Part shown: in pieces, positions 31,542 to 43,583 of the stretch
Layout of the letters: the number at the start of each line of letters is the position of its first letter
How positions within the stretch are numbered: the first letter of the stretch is position 1
Source of the DNA: Membranipora membranacea
Lineage: Eukaryota; Bryozoa; Gymnolaemata; Cheilostomatida; Membraniporidae
DNA: 60,000 nucleotides
Direction of reading: 5' to 3'
Assembly (NCBI GenBank): GCA_914767715.1
Contig: OU612075.1
Span: forward strand, 15,812,001 to 15,872,000
Position numbers and translations under genes: made by a program
Notes under the pieces: model-generated
Databases searched by the model: none
Told to the model about the DNA's origin: nothing
What the model saw: the letters and a program-made list of their open reading frames with translations, nothing else

Positions 31542-32562
31542 TTTTTAAGACTCCTCGTCATCTATTGATACTCGAGATTCAAAAAACTTTAATTTTCAGA
31601 GAGTATGCTGTTTTGACTACAGTGATAGTCTGTTTTAATACAGATTACAATAATCTATGACACCCCTTTCTTGATACGTCTGCTTGCCTAAAAATTGTTG
31701 TGTTGTGACTTGGATGGTATATCACTAGAGTTAAAACCAAGGAGTTATAGGTAATCAGCTGTTATAATCCTTGTTAAAACTGACACCAGCTGTTGTCATT
31801 ATTATAGCACTGATTGAGTCCGTTGTGTGTGTTGTACGATTATTTGGACCCAACAGAACCCAGGACACCGTCAAACATTAAAATGGGACGTTAAAAACAT
31901 TTTTAATTTAATGAAAAACACAAAAAGTAGGGAGCTGTAAAAATAGTGTATTCTATAGGAATAACAAAGCATGAAACATCATAACTTCATAATTGAAGGA
32001 AAACTCCAGGTAAGTCAATGCCAGATAATATGATACTTTCATCCATTCTTTTCTGCCTTGTGAGTGATCAGTCGACTTCTTAGCTTATATAGGTTGAATA
32101 GATATAGTTTAAGAACGGTAACTTAACATGTGTGTACGCATATGACGGTAGAAGGTGTGTGTTAAATATGTTAGATGTAAATTGAGGGTTAATTGAGTTA
32201 GCCTTTTCACGCAAATACTTTTTAGCTAGCGCGTGGCAATGCAAGCCTCGAGTATTGTGCAAAGTGACAAAAGTGACTTAAAAGTGGTTTAAAATACACA
32301 TACATCCATACACCATCTAAACAATATCTAAACCTGAAACAATGTAATAATCGGGGTTTGGGACAAACTCTCTGATCTTCAAAGAAGGCCAAAGAAGCAA
32401 TACAATAAAGTGACAAAAAGTGAAAAGCTAAAGAGTTGTCTGCACTCTGCACTAAGTATTATTTTTGTGAGAATATTTTGACCAATCAGATCAGTCAGAA
32501 CATATCTGAACTTTAACCTGGCACATGGATCAGTTACAGAATCGAGTGTTCTAATGTCAAGA

Positions 32563-32578
32563 CAAGGAGTACTCCTTG
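32563..32578. repeat. Perfect 16-bp palindrome
   Basis: CAAGGAGTACTCCTTG; each arm contains the word AAGGAGT, which recurs elsewhere. Confidence 0.85.
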
Positions 32579-32742
32579 GTCAAGATATGACTAGTTGGTG
32601 CAGGTGTGACTGGTGGTTGGAAGAAAGGACCTAACAATGTATTCTGACCATGTTGATGACGAATGACTAGTGCATGTGAGTATTTGTATAACTCTATAGA
32701 GTGTGGAATTTAAGTAGATGGTATCTATTTTTGTTGTTCAAG

Positions 32743-32792
32743 CAGGGAGAATTCTCCCTGGTTCAAGGAGTAAATGAATTTTTTACTCCTTG
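32743..32792. repeat. Two adjacent palindromes
   Basis: CAGGGAGAATTCTCCCTG (32743-32760) is self-complementary. Four bases further on, CAAGGAGTAAA and TTTACTCCTTG (32764-32792) form an 11-bp stem with a 7-nt loop. Confidence 0.85.
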
Positions 32793-33151
32793 GTTTGTCT
32801 ATTTCTTTCTTCTTCTATCTATAAATTATTTGCACACAAAGAAGTAGGCCTAATACTTACGGGTTATCTGTTGCAATTAACTAGCTAACTGCTTTTTGTT
32901 GCTGCTTATAATATAACAAATTGCTACTGGTGGTGTGGGTTCGAGGAACGAGGAAGGGCCTGGTACAGAGTGAAGAGGGTTAGTGTTGACTGCTCATTGT
33001 CGCAGTGTTTCGCACCCTACTCGCTGAAGCTCTTAAGATTTGGTTTTTGTTGTTAATTATTATGTGATAAGTGTAATTTGCCCCATTCTAGCTAGTGTTT
33101 CAAAGAGTGTAACTTTGTAATAAAGTTAAAAATAAATGCAATCGGTTTAAG

Positions 33152-33183
33152 CAATGAACTAAACTAAAAGGTTTAGTTCATTG
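33152..33183. repeat. Perfect inverted repeat, 13-bp arms, 6-nt loop
   Basis: CAATGAACTAAAC, then TAAAAG, then the exact complement; GGTTTAAG also occurs directly repeated just outside the arms. Confidence 0.85.
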
Positions 33184-33511
33184 GTTTAAGTAGGTTGAAA
33201 ACTAGACCTCATGACAAGCTGTGTTATGAGGCATTGATGTAGACCCTTTCGATAATCGCTCGTTATATCGGAAAGCCTGGGTGTAAGGTCACATCAGGGC
33301 TTTGAGCAATATTTGTTATTTTTATGTATATGGAACTGTCAAAATGAAACCACAAAAAAATTTGTTAATATCCTTCAACTTTTTGCTTTGAGTTATTCTC
33401 TATTACATGAATGCGTGGAAACGGCATTAAAGTCTAATTCCGATTGTGATGAATGACTTTTTGGGCGCGAATATCCATACCGTGTTTATTCGACCTATAT
33501 CCTAATTGGCG

Positions 33512-33565
33512 GCGTGGCTGAATGGTTAGCTGGCTGAATGGTTAGCGCGCTTGCACACAATGCCT
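33512..33565 (+). other. tRNA-like A-box region with a 16-bp tandem duplication
   Basis: GGCGTGGCTGAATGGTTAGC resembles the 5' part of a tRNA (A-box TGGCTGAATGG). TGGCTGAATGGTTAGC is present twice in tandem (33515-33530 and 33531-33546). No B-box or 3' half follows, so this is a truncated tRNA-derived repeat, not a gene. Confidence 0.5.
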
Positions 33566-33611
33566 TCAAAGGGATAACACGCAGATTCTTTTAATGTTTT
33601 TCCCATCATGG

Positions 33612-33644
33612 GAATGGTTAGAATCCACTGGATTCTAACCATTC
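33612..33644. repeat. Perfect inverted repeat, 15-bp arms, 3-nt spacer
   Basis: GAATGGTTAGAATCC, then ACT, then the exact complement. The arm begins with GAATGGTTAG, also found in the tRNA-like repeat 70 bp upstream. Confidence 0.85.
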
Positions 33645-34199
33645 GAAATTGGAGTGAACCACAAAATCGAAGCATGGAACCATAGTGATTGTGGATTTCA
33701 ACTCGTTTCCAAAGTTTCTAATGCTAGACATATACGCAAAATGTATGTCTATGACATCCCCTGCGCAAGGTCCACGAGGGAGTGTCAGCGAGGGAGCGTC
33801 AGCAAGGCCTTACTTGGATAAGTTACAACTTCAGTCCTGATTGACCAAATGAGCTGTTTTTGGGCTCATTTTGAAGCTGACAAGCTGGAGCAATTCCTCT
33901 GATTATTTAAATGTTTATTTCATGCATGCTCTTAAATAAGATTTGTAATCACAGTTAACAAGGAAATCACAGTATTTTGATTGCTTACGAGCCCTGTCTA
34001 GGTTTTCATCAGGAGGATACTGTCGGCTAGGTTTTGCCTATGCGATATCTCCCAAACCGTTACTCTGCATGGATATCCAAGGGGATGGTTTGAGTTTTCT
34101 GTCTAATCTCAGAAATTTTTGCATTTTTGAATATATGATATGGGAGGTTGTTGTTGTTACTTATAGCGTGAGAAACAGGGGCTTCGGCGTAGAGTTCAA
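33645..34199. other. Non-coding stretch, nothing recognised
   Basis: No supported gene. A short direct repeat GAGGGAGTGTCAGCGAGGGA/GCGTCAGC lies at about 33776-33805. Confidence 0.35.
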
Positions 34200-34770
34200 A
34201 GGTTATAAGGTGGTGGCCTGAGTAGCCATATTGGTCAGGACTAGATCTAGCGTATTGCCATGTCTGTGAGTTGATCCTCAGACATTTTGTTCTAAGTCAG
34301 AGGAATCTACAAGGTTAAGGAAAGCTATGTGTAATGCAGGATCTTGGAGAATGGTTACTCCAGTCAATATCTGGAAGATTGAAGTTGCCGACAATTAGAT
34401 TGTTACAAGAAGGTTGATTTTGATACCATGATATAAAATCGTAAACGGTTTTTCGTTGATTGTTCACGATAATACACAGCAAAGTTGAATGAATAACCTG
34501 AAAAGCTGAGGTCAATGGATAGTAGTACCTTTTTTAGCAGGTGTGATGTTATTCACAGCGATATTGCCCGCGGATATATTGCACGCATCAGGTATATCCA
34601 TCTGAACTCCGCTACCTCTTTCTGTTGAGTTGGCACTGTCTAATCTGTATTAATATATTTACCCCATATTTCGTGGTTTGTATGGAAGGGATCAATTAGT
34701 TTCTGTTATAGCAAATACATAGGGTTTATGACGCATGAGTAGTATCCCCAAGTGATGCGTCAGGTTGTGT
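34200..34770 (-). pseudogene. LINE endonuclease-domain fragment
   Basis: Minus-strand frames give AP-endonuclease signatures of non-LTR elements: NLIVGNFNLPDIDWSN (the GDFN block, with Asp changed to Asn; ~34380) and then GNTLDLVLTN (~34240). Upstream pieces resemble a CICYNRN-type TETW block near 34730. Stops and frame changes occur throughout. RT is not present nearby. It may be a separate copy, or a piece of the same family as 37.8-40.7 kb, though that copy reads LLCGDFNRLP. Confidence 0.6.
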
Positions 34771-35770
34771 CTTTTTAGGCTTGACTCGTTTTTTGATGTT
34801 TCTGTCTGAAATTTGTCGGGATTCTGGTTTAATTTGATTACACTGGAGAGGAGTTAAGCGTTTTTCTGGCAGATAGATCTAAAATGGCCCCCTGGCAAAT
34901 TCTTGTGTGCTTATTTTGCAAATTTATTATCAAAGGGTGGAGCAAACCACTGTATTAGTTACCAACAGAAAGTTCATCTGCCTTGATTGCAGTTGATCGA
35001 GTGCTTGTCTAATGCGAAAATACGAAGTTCTCCCGAATGTCATGTAATAATCACACAGCTGCTGGGATCTCTGGCTAGTTGTTCACCTATTTCTTTACAT
35101 CGTTTCCTCATAAATATGCAGTAGGCCTATGTACTAAGTGAGATAAAAATCGACAATTATCTGCTCATGCTTGCAACTAAAATTTGAATGTCTAATAAAA
35201 CTGTGGACTCAAAGCAGAGTCAAAATAATGATAGGGGACTTATTTTTTGGTGAGATTTTAGAAAAATAGGTTCCGTGTCGATACTGAAAAAATCCAGGAG
35301 TTTAAAGATGGGTAATTCTATTATTATCAACACTCTATGCTTTTGGGGACAAATTAGAATAGTTCTATGTGAGGTACAAGCACCATTCTTTTTTCTGGTT
35401 ATAGTTAGTGCTTAAATGAATCCAAGTTTTTAGAGGTAACGAGATAAATTAGTATCGAACTGAGGAAACAAATAAAACATGATTAAAAATCAGTCATCGA
35501 CACTCCACTGTTTTTATTTGGCCTTACCTTATTATCTAAATGGGCGGATTATAAACCTGTGCCCCTGCTGTAAAATAACTCTGAGTTAGTATTTATAAAT
35601 AACTTTTTTATGTTGCAAACACATTATTAAAATGATATTTCAGTGTTGTACTATATAATCAGTAATCTCCAGTTATATTTGTGCAGTACATGTAAGGCAT
35701 ACAATCAGGGGACTTGGTTTTCTTATCCGCCCCTGCCTATGTGATCCCCCAACTCTAAACACGATTAGTG
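34771..35770. other. Non-coding stretch, possible decayed hAT MITE
   Basis: The end TTATCCGCCCCTG at 35723-35735 followed by CCTATGTG resembles a hAT right terminus with flank. A possible left partner with flank CCTATGTA near 35125 is too diverged to be sure. Otherwise nothing was recognised. Confidence 0.2.
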
Positions 35771-36675
35771 TTTGGAGTTGTTTTTTGATAACATGTGCGG
35801 TTGCGAATGGACATGGACATCTTATCCCCAACTCTAATAGACATCTGATAGGGGACTTCAGACAACTCATGTGGCAGCTGAGCCCTATTTTTGCACACAA
35901 TAAACACCTACAGTTTTGCCCATCCAGCTTCAAATTTTGCCAACTGAACTAGATTCATGCATGTTGCTCTCTTTGGGAGTAGTATGAACAACAGCAGTTG
36001 GTCCTATGACATAGAAAACTTCCAACAGCCAGCACAAGAATTTTGGCTTTTTGTAGCCATTATTTTGAAAATCGCTAGATGCAGCTGGTCTGACCTCAAT
36101 GATTGTATCATGCTTGGTTTGTTTTGAAGCACTTAGATTGGACAGTCACTCCTGAAAGTTGCTAGATGCAGCTGGTCTCACCTAATTTACTGGTTTGTTT
36201 TGAAGCACTATGATTATATATATGTTTGGAGTTGTTTTTTGATAACATGTGCGGTTGCGAATGGACATGGACATCTTATCCCCAACTCTAATAGACATCT
36301 GATAGGGGACTTCAGACAACTCATGTGGCAGCTGAGCCCTATTTTTGCACACAATAAACACCTACAGTTTTGCCCATCCAGCTTCAAATTTTGCCAACTG
36401 AACTAGATTCATGCATGTTGCTCTCTTTGGGAGTAGTATGAACAACAGCAGTTGGTCCTATGACATAGAAAACTTCCAACAGCCAGCACAAGAATTTTGG
36501 CTTTTTGTAGCCATTATTTTGAAAATCGCTAGATGCAGCTGGTCTGACCTCAATGATTGTATCATGCTTGGTTTGTTTTGAAGCACTTAGATTGGACAGT
36601 CACTCCTGAAAGTTGCTAGATGCAGCTGGTCTCACCTAATTTACTGGTTTGTTTTGAAGCACTATGATTATATAT
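35771..36675. repeat. 454-bp tandem duplication (2 copies)
   Basis: TTTGGAGTTGTTTTTTGATA at 35771 recurs at 36225, and the two copies appear essentially identical over the whole 454 bp. Inside each copy an older, diverged repeat of about 100 bp is visible around CTAGATGCAGCTGGTCT. No coding content is supported. The near-identity means either a recent duplication or an assembly duplication. Confidence 0.9.
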
Positions 36676-37826
36676 CTAAATATCTATGGTTTAAATTTGC
36701 TCTATTAGAAATTTCAATGGTTCAAATGTTAATATGTAAAAAGGGCAGTCATACCTGAATAAATCATTTAAGCCTAAGTGCCTGGGCAAAATGTTTAAAA
36801 TCTGTCTCAAAAGAAATATAAATGATTCAAATCCTTTTCTATGGTTCAAAGGCTTTTCTATGGTTTAATTCTGAACTCATAGGAGCCGCATCCAAAACAA
36901 ATTTTCTACAGCCAATAGGCCACTTGTGATTTTCATTTGAACTTGAATTTGAACTTTTGAGCCAAGAACTGCAAAATTTCAAATTTTAAGGTGATAATGC
37001 TTGCTCTCGACAGTCAACACACCTTATAAATTGCCTAGGCTGAAATTCAAAGGGCTGCTCTGACCAAGGAGCAACAGCTCTGACAATAGTCTATTAATTA
37101 CAAAGATATCTAGGAATTTTAATGATACTGAGTGGTCACCTTTGGTTGTGTCTATAAAGGAAGTTTCTGCAAAGTGCATTGCACTAGGATGACTAGTGGA
37201 TGACGATGTGTGAGAACAAACTTTTGTGCATTTACAGAAACAGCTTTGATGCTGATTTTCACATGAAACATTAGCTGGGGAATCAACTAGCAACAATAAC
37301 CAACACACAGCACAGCGCCAACACACCAGCAGAACAATAATTATCTGTTAGCTAAAAGGGATGGGTTGGGGGTCGTAAGGGGATTAGGAAACGGCCTTTC
37401 CAAAAAAAAAGGGAAGAACATGGCTTAAAAGTATAAAATTTGATTGCCCGTCTAACTAATTAAGAGATACACATGAAGAAAAGAGAGGTTTCATGATTCT
37501 TCTGAATAGGTAGGCTAGCACAACATGTCATACACACAGACAGTTACAGCTTTACTATAAAAAAAGCCTCAGCGGCAAATAGAGGATTAAATCAAATCTC
37601 TGAGATTCATGCAGCAACCGCTATGTAATGATTTTTTTTTAATTTAAGGTAGTAAATATGCCATATCACAGTTGTACATGGGTTTTAAACACTTACATAT
37701 AAGTTGCCTGCTCTTATTGGCATAATGAATAATATGATGTTTGTTTATTTAGACATTTCCGGTATCACTCCTAAAAAGGTTGACAAAATTGAAATGTTTA
37801 CAAAAAATTGATGGAAAAATATTGCA
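36676..37826. other. Non-coding stretch, nothing recognised
   Basis: The 100-residue minus-strand ORF at 37024-37326 has a hydrophobic start and many Cys/Ser but no splice or family support. It is left uncalled. Confidence 0.3.
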
Positions 37827-40655
37827 CTAGTTGAAAGATCTCATATAGAATTCAAAAAAGCTGTTCTGCCGTTTTACAGTGCGGCATTTGCTGGATCGGT
37901 ATTTGTCGATTACTGCTTTACGGGCTGATTTTCTTTGAGTGTTAGGTCTGATTCTATTGTTCAGCGGATGGGTATTATCGGTTGAAATTTTTAAAAAGTG
38001 TTCGCTGCATAGAGACATTAAGAAGTCGGATATATAGGGTAAGGCTAGCTTGGTCAGTCTATGGTCATAGTGCTCTATGTGTAGCATCATCATGCATGTA
38101 GCGTATCTCTGCACTTTCTCTAGTTTCTGTTTATCGGCTTCGGAGATAAACTGAAACCATACCGGGCAGGCGTAGGAAAGAACTTGTTTGACATTGGCAG
38201 CATAGAATGTTATCAGTCCTGCGATGTTCATACCCATGGTCTTAAGCTGCTTCATCAGATACAGTCTGCTATTGCATTTGCTCACGACAGAGTCTATGTG
38301 GTCACTAAAAGTCAGTTGAGAGTCTACAATGACTCCTAATAGTTTAGCAGATTTAGATGGGGGGAGATAAAAGTATCATCACTGGGGTTTACATCGAGGT
38401 TCATACCAGGTCGGTCAGAAAAAGCAATATTCAACACAACAGTCTTACTTGAGTTGAGAAGCATACTGTTTTCTAAATACCAACATTTAGCATTTGAGAT
38501 AGCATCAGAGACATTGTCATCGGTGGGGTTTACAATAGGCTTGTAAAATGTGGTGTCATCTGCGTACTTCACACAATTAAAACCTTCAGCTTTCAAGTCA
38601 TTAGTTATATCAGCCAGAGAATAGGCCCAAGCTTAGTGCCTTGTGGTGCACCAACATCATACTGACTCTCGTGATCTGACTGGGCATGTAGATCACTGAT
38701 AAACTAGGTTATCATTACCACAAAGAGAATGTCGTAAGGCTAAGTATGTATCATGCGTGACTTGAATTTGCGCATGTGCAAGAACAATGAGTTTAGTCTG
38801 GGTTCTAATTGCAATTTTGGTCTGGGGAGATAGGACACCCCCTGCATAAATTGCCAGTCAACTTTAGCTAATAGTGACAATAGAAGATAACTCTTTCTAA
38901 CAATTCCGCACGCATTTGTGAGCGTGCCACCAGAGCAGGTAGCCAATCAGATGGCTTCGGAATTCCGAGGCTCAATTTTGCAGAGATCAGCTCATGCCCA
39001 GAGCTGAGCATGCGCAGAATGCACCAACATCAATGGGCTTGTATGTGGAAAATTGTCCAGAAAACTTGACACACTGCAGTCTTGAGTTTTGAAAACTTCC
39101 TACTAAGTTGATAACATTGGAATTAAATCCTAGCGAGTTCATTTTAGACAATAAGATCGGGTGTTGCATTCTGTCGAACGCCTTTGAAAAATCTAAAACT
39201 GAGTTCTGGACAAATTTAATGTTTGAGTTCTGATCAAGGGCTGATGTCCAGTCATCGATTAGCTGCAGCAGTGCGTCAGTGGTACTCAGTTTCTGTTGGT
39301 AGGCATATTGATTCACATCTATTATATCAGCGAGATGTGTCGTCATCTTACTTAGGATCACCTGCTCTAGGAGTTTGCCGAGATGAAATAATAGGCTGAT
39401 GGGTCGGATGTCTTCGTAGATGGTGGGAGTTTTGGTCTTCGGTACTGGAACTACTTGCGCGCGTTTCCACATATCAGGGAATGTGCCAGTGTCGAGTGAG
39501 CGGTTGATAATATCATGTAGAGGAATGATATATCCTCAATGGCTTCCTTAGACACCCATGTTGGGAAGTCTTCGGTTAATGTAGCCTTTGAGGTGTTAAG
39601 CATTCTCATCAGCATTTTAACTTCACCTATACTAAGGTGTTGTAGTTTTGTTTTGTTTGTCGTTTGTTGGGCAGGTTGCGGGGTAGCTCGTATTCCCCCG
39701 ACTTCTATGTAGTAATTATTCAGTTTATGGCAGAATTCAGCGTTAGGTAGTTTGTTGTCTTCGATGATGATATGATCAGATTTGTGTAACTGTTGTGCTT
39801 TATTGGTGAGTTTTTTAACGGTGTCCCACCATTCTTTAGAGTTATGATATTTATTAAGAGTCTCGTTCACATATTTTCTTTTGCTGGTGCGTACTAGTCT
39901 CTGTACCAGAGCCAGTAGCACTTTGTATGATGGGCATTTGTCTTTGTATGCCTCATTTCCTGCAGAGATTGTCTTCATAATAGTGTCAGACATCCATGGT
40001 GGTTTGTCGCTCCTACCTTAGTAGTCTTCATTGGGCAGTGCTTGTCAAGTGTTTTATTAATGATGCTGTGCATGGTGGTAACCTTGCTGTAGACATCATT
40101 AGCCTGTAAAACTGTATCCCAAGATTCTCTTGCTAGGTCGGCGAGTACATCGAGTTTTCGTTGTGGTGTCACTAGTCGGCGTTTTGTTCTAATATATTTA
40201 GTTGATTCTATGCCCTCTCTTTTTAGGTAGATACAGCAGAGGTCATTGTTTGCTATGGGGGCTAGTGTCTCACTTCTGCTGTATTGCGGTATGTCAGTTA
40301 ATATCAAATCCAGCATAGCTTCCTCCCTAGTATTGAAGTTAACCAGGTTGGAGAGGCCAAACTGAGCAGTGATATCGTCTATAGGTAGTCTGTTAAAATC
40401 CCCACATAATAGGAACTGCGCCTTGGAAAAGCGTTTAAGTATGGTTGAGGATATATAGACTTGAGTAGTGTACTTATCAGCATTGGGCAGGTGGTAGAGG
40501 CATATCCCAGGTAGAGGTATATCCAAGACCGATGAAATGAATGAGGCAGTTGTTACAATAATTACACCCTCGAGTGGAGGGAGAGTAACTGATGCACTGA
40601 TGTCACTCTGACCAAGGAGTGACGCCAGAGCAGAGACCACTCCTTGCTCTGACAA
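37827..40655 (-). pseudogene. LINE ORF2: endonuclease, RT and C-terminal region, interrupted
   Basis: From right to left on the minus strand: an endonuclease part (FLLCGDFNRLP at ~40390; EAMLDLILTDI; NNDLCCIYL), a linker, then RT. RT shows KATLTEDFPTW (the usual KATGPDGIP block, altered), WKRAQVVPVPK, RPISLLFHLGKLLEQVI, and SVLDFSKAFDRMQH (~39190). After an insertion come GAPQGTKLG (38650) and VKYADDTTFYK (~38565), followed by SKCNSRLYLMKQL and LSYACPVWFQFISEADKQKL to the stop at 37827. Family knowledge: ORF2 nicks DNA and primes reverse transcription. There are frame changes at about 39990, 39460, 38600 and 38300, the 5' part is missing, and a 373-bp insertion is present, so it is dead. The clade is CR1/L2/jockey-like, not resolved. 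Confidence 0.8.
38660..39019. mobile_element. ~360-bp insertion in the LINE with 13-bp target duplication
   Basis: TGCACCAACATCA occurs at 38647-38659 and 39020-39032. The LINE reading frame breaks at one copy (PIDVGA) and resumes at the other (DVGAPQGTKLG), so the segment between is an insert. There are no inverted ends and no poly(A) or poly(T) tail. A 13-bp duplication suits retrotransposition-type integration. The insert carries a CCAAT box (AGCCAATCAG, ~38939) and two GCGCATGTGC/GCATGCGCAG-like words near its ends, but no tRNA boxes or coding frame that I can support. Confidence 0.65.
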
Positions 40656-40958
40656 ATGAACTAAGCTCTGATCTGATCTCCTGAGCCGAACAGCTTTGCA
40701 TCTTTTCTGCAGTCAAATATTGCCAAAGACCAAAGTTTTGGAGAAGACCTGTGATACGGTCCCAATATACCAACAATATGGCAGAGGCAGTTTTTCCAAT
40801 AATCACCCATTATTGACACGCCTCAGTTTTTCACAGAACATATTGCTGTTGCAAACAAATCCCCTCATACTTTTCCTATCCCTACCTTCCACCGCACCAT
40901 TATTAGAGTTGGGTCCTGAGGTGTCAGTTCTAGTTTATATAACCAATGAAAACTGTAT
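40656..40958. other. Spacer upstream of the LINE
   Basis: It has short ORFs only. A 9-bp inverted repeat, CAAGGAGTG/CACTCCTTG, lies just inside the LINE side at ~40609-40648. Confidence 0.35.
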
Positions 40959-43583
40959 TACCAAAGATTATAAATATTGGTATTACTAACCACAGGCATA
41001 TAATGAGCTAATCTATGAAAGGAAGTTTAATAGCACCTTGCTGCCAAAAATAACTAACATTGCTGCTGAAGCATCTAACCAAAAAAAATTGTTGCAGATG
41101 TGTTGCTCTGCTCTTCTCACCTGCTCATAATCTAACAAATAATTTAACGGCATTTACAAACAAAACTTTGTTGTCACAAATTCTCCATATTAAAAGCCAA
41201 AACTTCGGTGTATGATAGGCCGAGAGAGCAGCAAGAGCGCCAATAAAATTAGCAGAAAAAGAGTGGGAAAACTGAGCTGATTTCCCTCCACGTGAACAGA
41301 ACCTGAAGCTAGTAAAATTATAAAGGTATGGTGTGGCTTTGGCTTTTGGGTATAGGCTTACATTAGATAGGGTAGAATAGGCTCAGTTATAACTGAATAT
41401 TTCAATCATACTATAGATAGATATTTTGAAGCTGCACAAATCACCAGCATGAGTCTTTTGTTTTCAACTTACTTGTCAGTGGTTGGATTCTCTATGAAAA
41501 AGAATATAGCTGAGAATAGCTTGTTAGGATTTCAATGAATTTTGGCCTAACATCTAGAGAATTGGCTTTTGTCATCGTCAGAATGTTACATAATCTTGTC
41601 TTTCATTCATTACACCAAAGATTATTAATACTTTGATTACACTATAGCAAAGATTATTGACTAATGTGTAGATGGATGGATGGATTTATTACTATCATAG
41701 ACAAAAATTTGTCACGAAATACGTTGTTAATAGGCGACTTACTGAGCGCAAAAATAACATTTTTATAATTTGGAGTTGTGTTGTCAATGCCCATGATAAA
41801 GGGACAGTTCACTATAGGAAGGATACTAAAATATTCCTTTTTCTTTGATAACTCGGTAGCAGCGCATTTTCTGGAAGTGGCATTCTCAGACCAGGTGCGT
41901 AATCTACCAAGGAACACATTGGGATATAGAAAAAAATTCTAGCTCCTCAAACCTTCAAACTAGCAATGTAATTCTTGCAGTGTCATAACAAACAAGGTTA
42001 TTATTCTGGGACATGTGGTAACACCTTAGTAATAGTATAGAAATTATTGATACGATGAAAGATTAGAGCATGATATGATATATCCTTACTCTGTGATATA
42101 GTGGTCTGAATGACGGCGCACCGCACACACCGTATGAAATATACTGCAAACATTGGGTCTGGCATATCTAACCTGGTTTTTGTACCACAAAACACTGAAG
42201 CAAAGATTATAAATACTGAAGTGTGAATGATTAAAACCAGGTGTATTCAATGCTGCGCCCATATGAATGTCTATCTATTTGGTCATCAGACATCAAGTAA
42301 CATCACAATATGGAAGATTTTGTAAGCAGCGATTTGATATCATTGAATGAAGTCGAAACGTGGGATGCAGATGCAATGCAATATTACTGTAGGCGTAGTG
42401 GTTTTAAGTGCTCTGGAACAAGAAAGGAACTCTGTTCAAGAGCGTATACATTATACAATGCTGAAACCTCAGAAGTGCCTGGCCTAAGGGACCAGGAAAT
42501 ATAAAAAAAAACAATTGGCATTATCCAAGATTGGAGGGTCAGCTCCAGACCCTAATCGACTTAAATGTATGATGTTCCTTGACACCCATCTCATACTTTG
42601 AGATGCATAAATTTATCTCCAAACTGGGACATTCTCATTCTGACAGTGTCTTAACAAAAAAACAATCCTCCAATGGCAATGCTATCCCTGATTACCCAGC
42701 TGTGGGTGCAGCGGCTACACTGTTTCTCGGACAGCTGAGATGCAAAACTGCTGATTTTACTACCAGGCATTAATCAAGTTGCGACAAATTTACATTTTCC
42801 GGTCATGATGTAACAAGGATTATCTTTGTCTGAAGCAGTGAGCAAATATTCTCATGAATGACCAGACAGATTCACAGTGTAAACTCAAATTTTTCAGTTA
42901 AATTGATTAATGGGGTTAAGCCAGGTTTATTACATAGCAGAGCTGTAACATGCTGTAACAGTCATAAGGGACAACAGTCAATTGAATAGTAGTACCATAA
43001 TAATCCTAATAATAATTTATAATCTTTGCCTAAAAGACAACTTACAATGTGGTTATGGTCAACTTCAGGACAGCAACAAAACTCCACAAAAACCTGATAT
43101 CATAATTATTGATCAGGAATCTACAGCTACAATTGCAGCTGCTCAAGAATTGAACAAAGTTAGGAAGAAAGTTGATGTTATGAAACACTATCAAGCAGCC
43201 AATCCATAGCACAACTTGTGCAGAATATGAACAGCACCGCTCAAGAAATAAATTATGTTCAGTGTCTCACCATGAACCAGTCATTTCTTGGGATTGTTGT
43301 GAGGGTATTGTACTAGTATAGAGACGCTAGGCTAGATAGCATACACATCAAGGGGGTCGGCAACGAACATTTTATTGGTTGTTGTACCAAAATTATCGCC
43401 CTCTTACATATGTTGCGTAACTCTTCCTAGTTAGGATAATTGGTATGGAAGTAATAATAACCTCTACAACTTGTGCTGTGACACTGTGTTTGTAATGATG
43501 CTGCAGGCTACATCATAAGGATAAATGGAGGCTCGTCGATTAGCTGGTTGGCTGTACGAGCAATGTATTTATAATCTTTGGTA
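40959..43583. repeat. Segment bounded by 17-bp inverted repeats, with a nested 15-bp pair
   Basis: TACCAAAGATTATAAAT (40959-40975) is exactly complementary to 43567-43583. Within it, GCAAAGATTATAAAT (42200-42214) is exactly complementary to 43015-43029. Both share the core CAAAGATTATAAAT, and CAAAGATTATT also occurs at 41616 and 41648. The inner pair encloses the SAP-like ORF. This may be a transposon with a nested relative or an internal deletion derivative; target duplications were not identified. Confidence 0.45.
42310..42504 (+). CDS. SAP-domain-like N-terminal ORF (truncated)
   Basis: This 64-residue ORF starts with Met, has an acidic N-terminus, and then shows a SAP-like helix-turn-helix pattern at residues ~20-48: AMQYYCRRSGFKCSGTRKEL then RAYTLY. 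The G-x-K-x-S-G-x-x-x-E-L core is typical of SAP DNA-binding domains. In many invertebrate genomes such N-terminal SAP modules start long mobile-element proteins; that is general knowledge and not proof here. After the stop, coding-like pieces continue in another frame (KIGGSAPDPNRLKCMMFLDT, ~42525), so the original protein was longer and has decayed. It lies inside the inner inverted-repeat pair at 42200-43029. No promoter or splice site was identified. It could alternatively be a gene relic. Confidence 0.4.
   Translation: MEDFVSSDLISLNEVETWDADAMQYYCRRSGFKCSGTRKELCSRAYTLYNAETSEVPGLRDQEI

Larger units (their letters stand above)
31542..33511. other. Non-coding stretch with short palindromes
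   Basis: No gene is supported. It contains the perfect palindromes listed separately at 32563-32578, 32743-32760, 32764-32792 and 33152-33183. Further upstream parts of the gypsy relic may lie just right of 31541 but are not readable. Confidence 0.4.

Noticed and set aside
35125-35743. A second hAT MITE with CCTATGTR flanks
   Set aside because: The right end looks convincing, but the left terminus matches too poorly to claim an element.
37024-37326. 100-residue Cys/Ser-containing ORF with a hydrophobic start
   Set aside because: No splice, start or family support, and the composition is not clearly coding.
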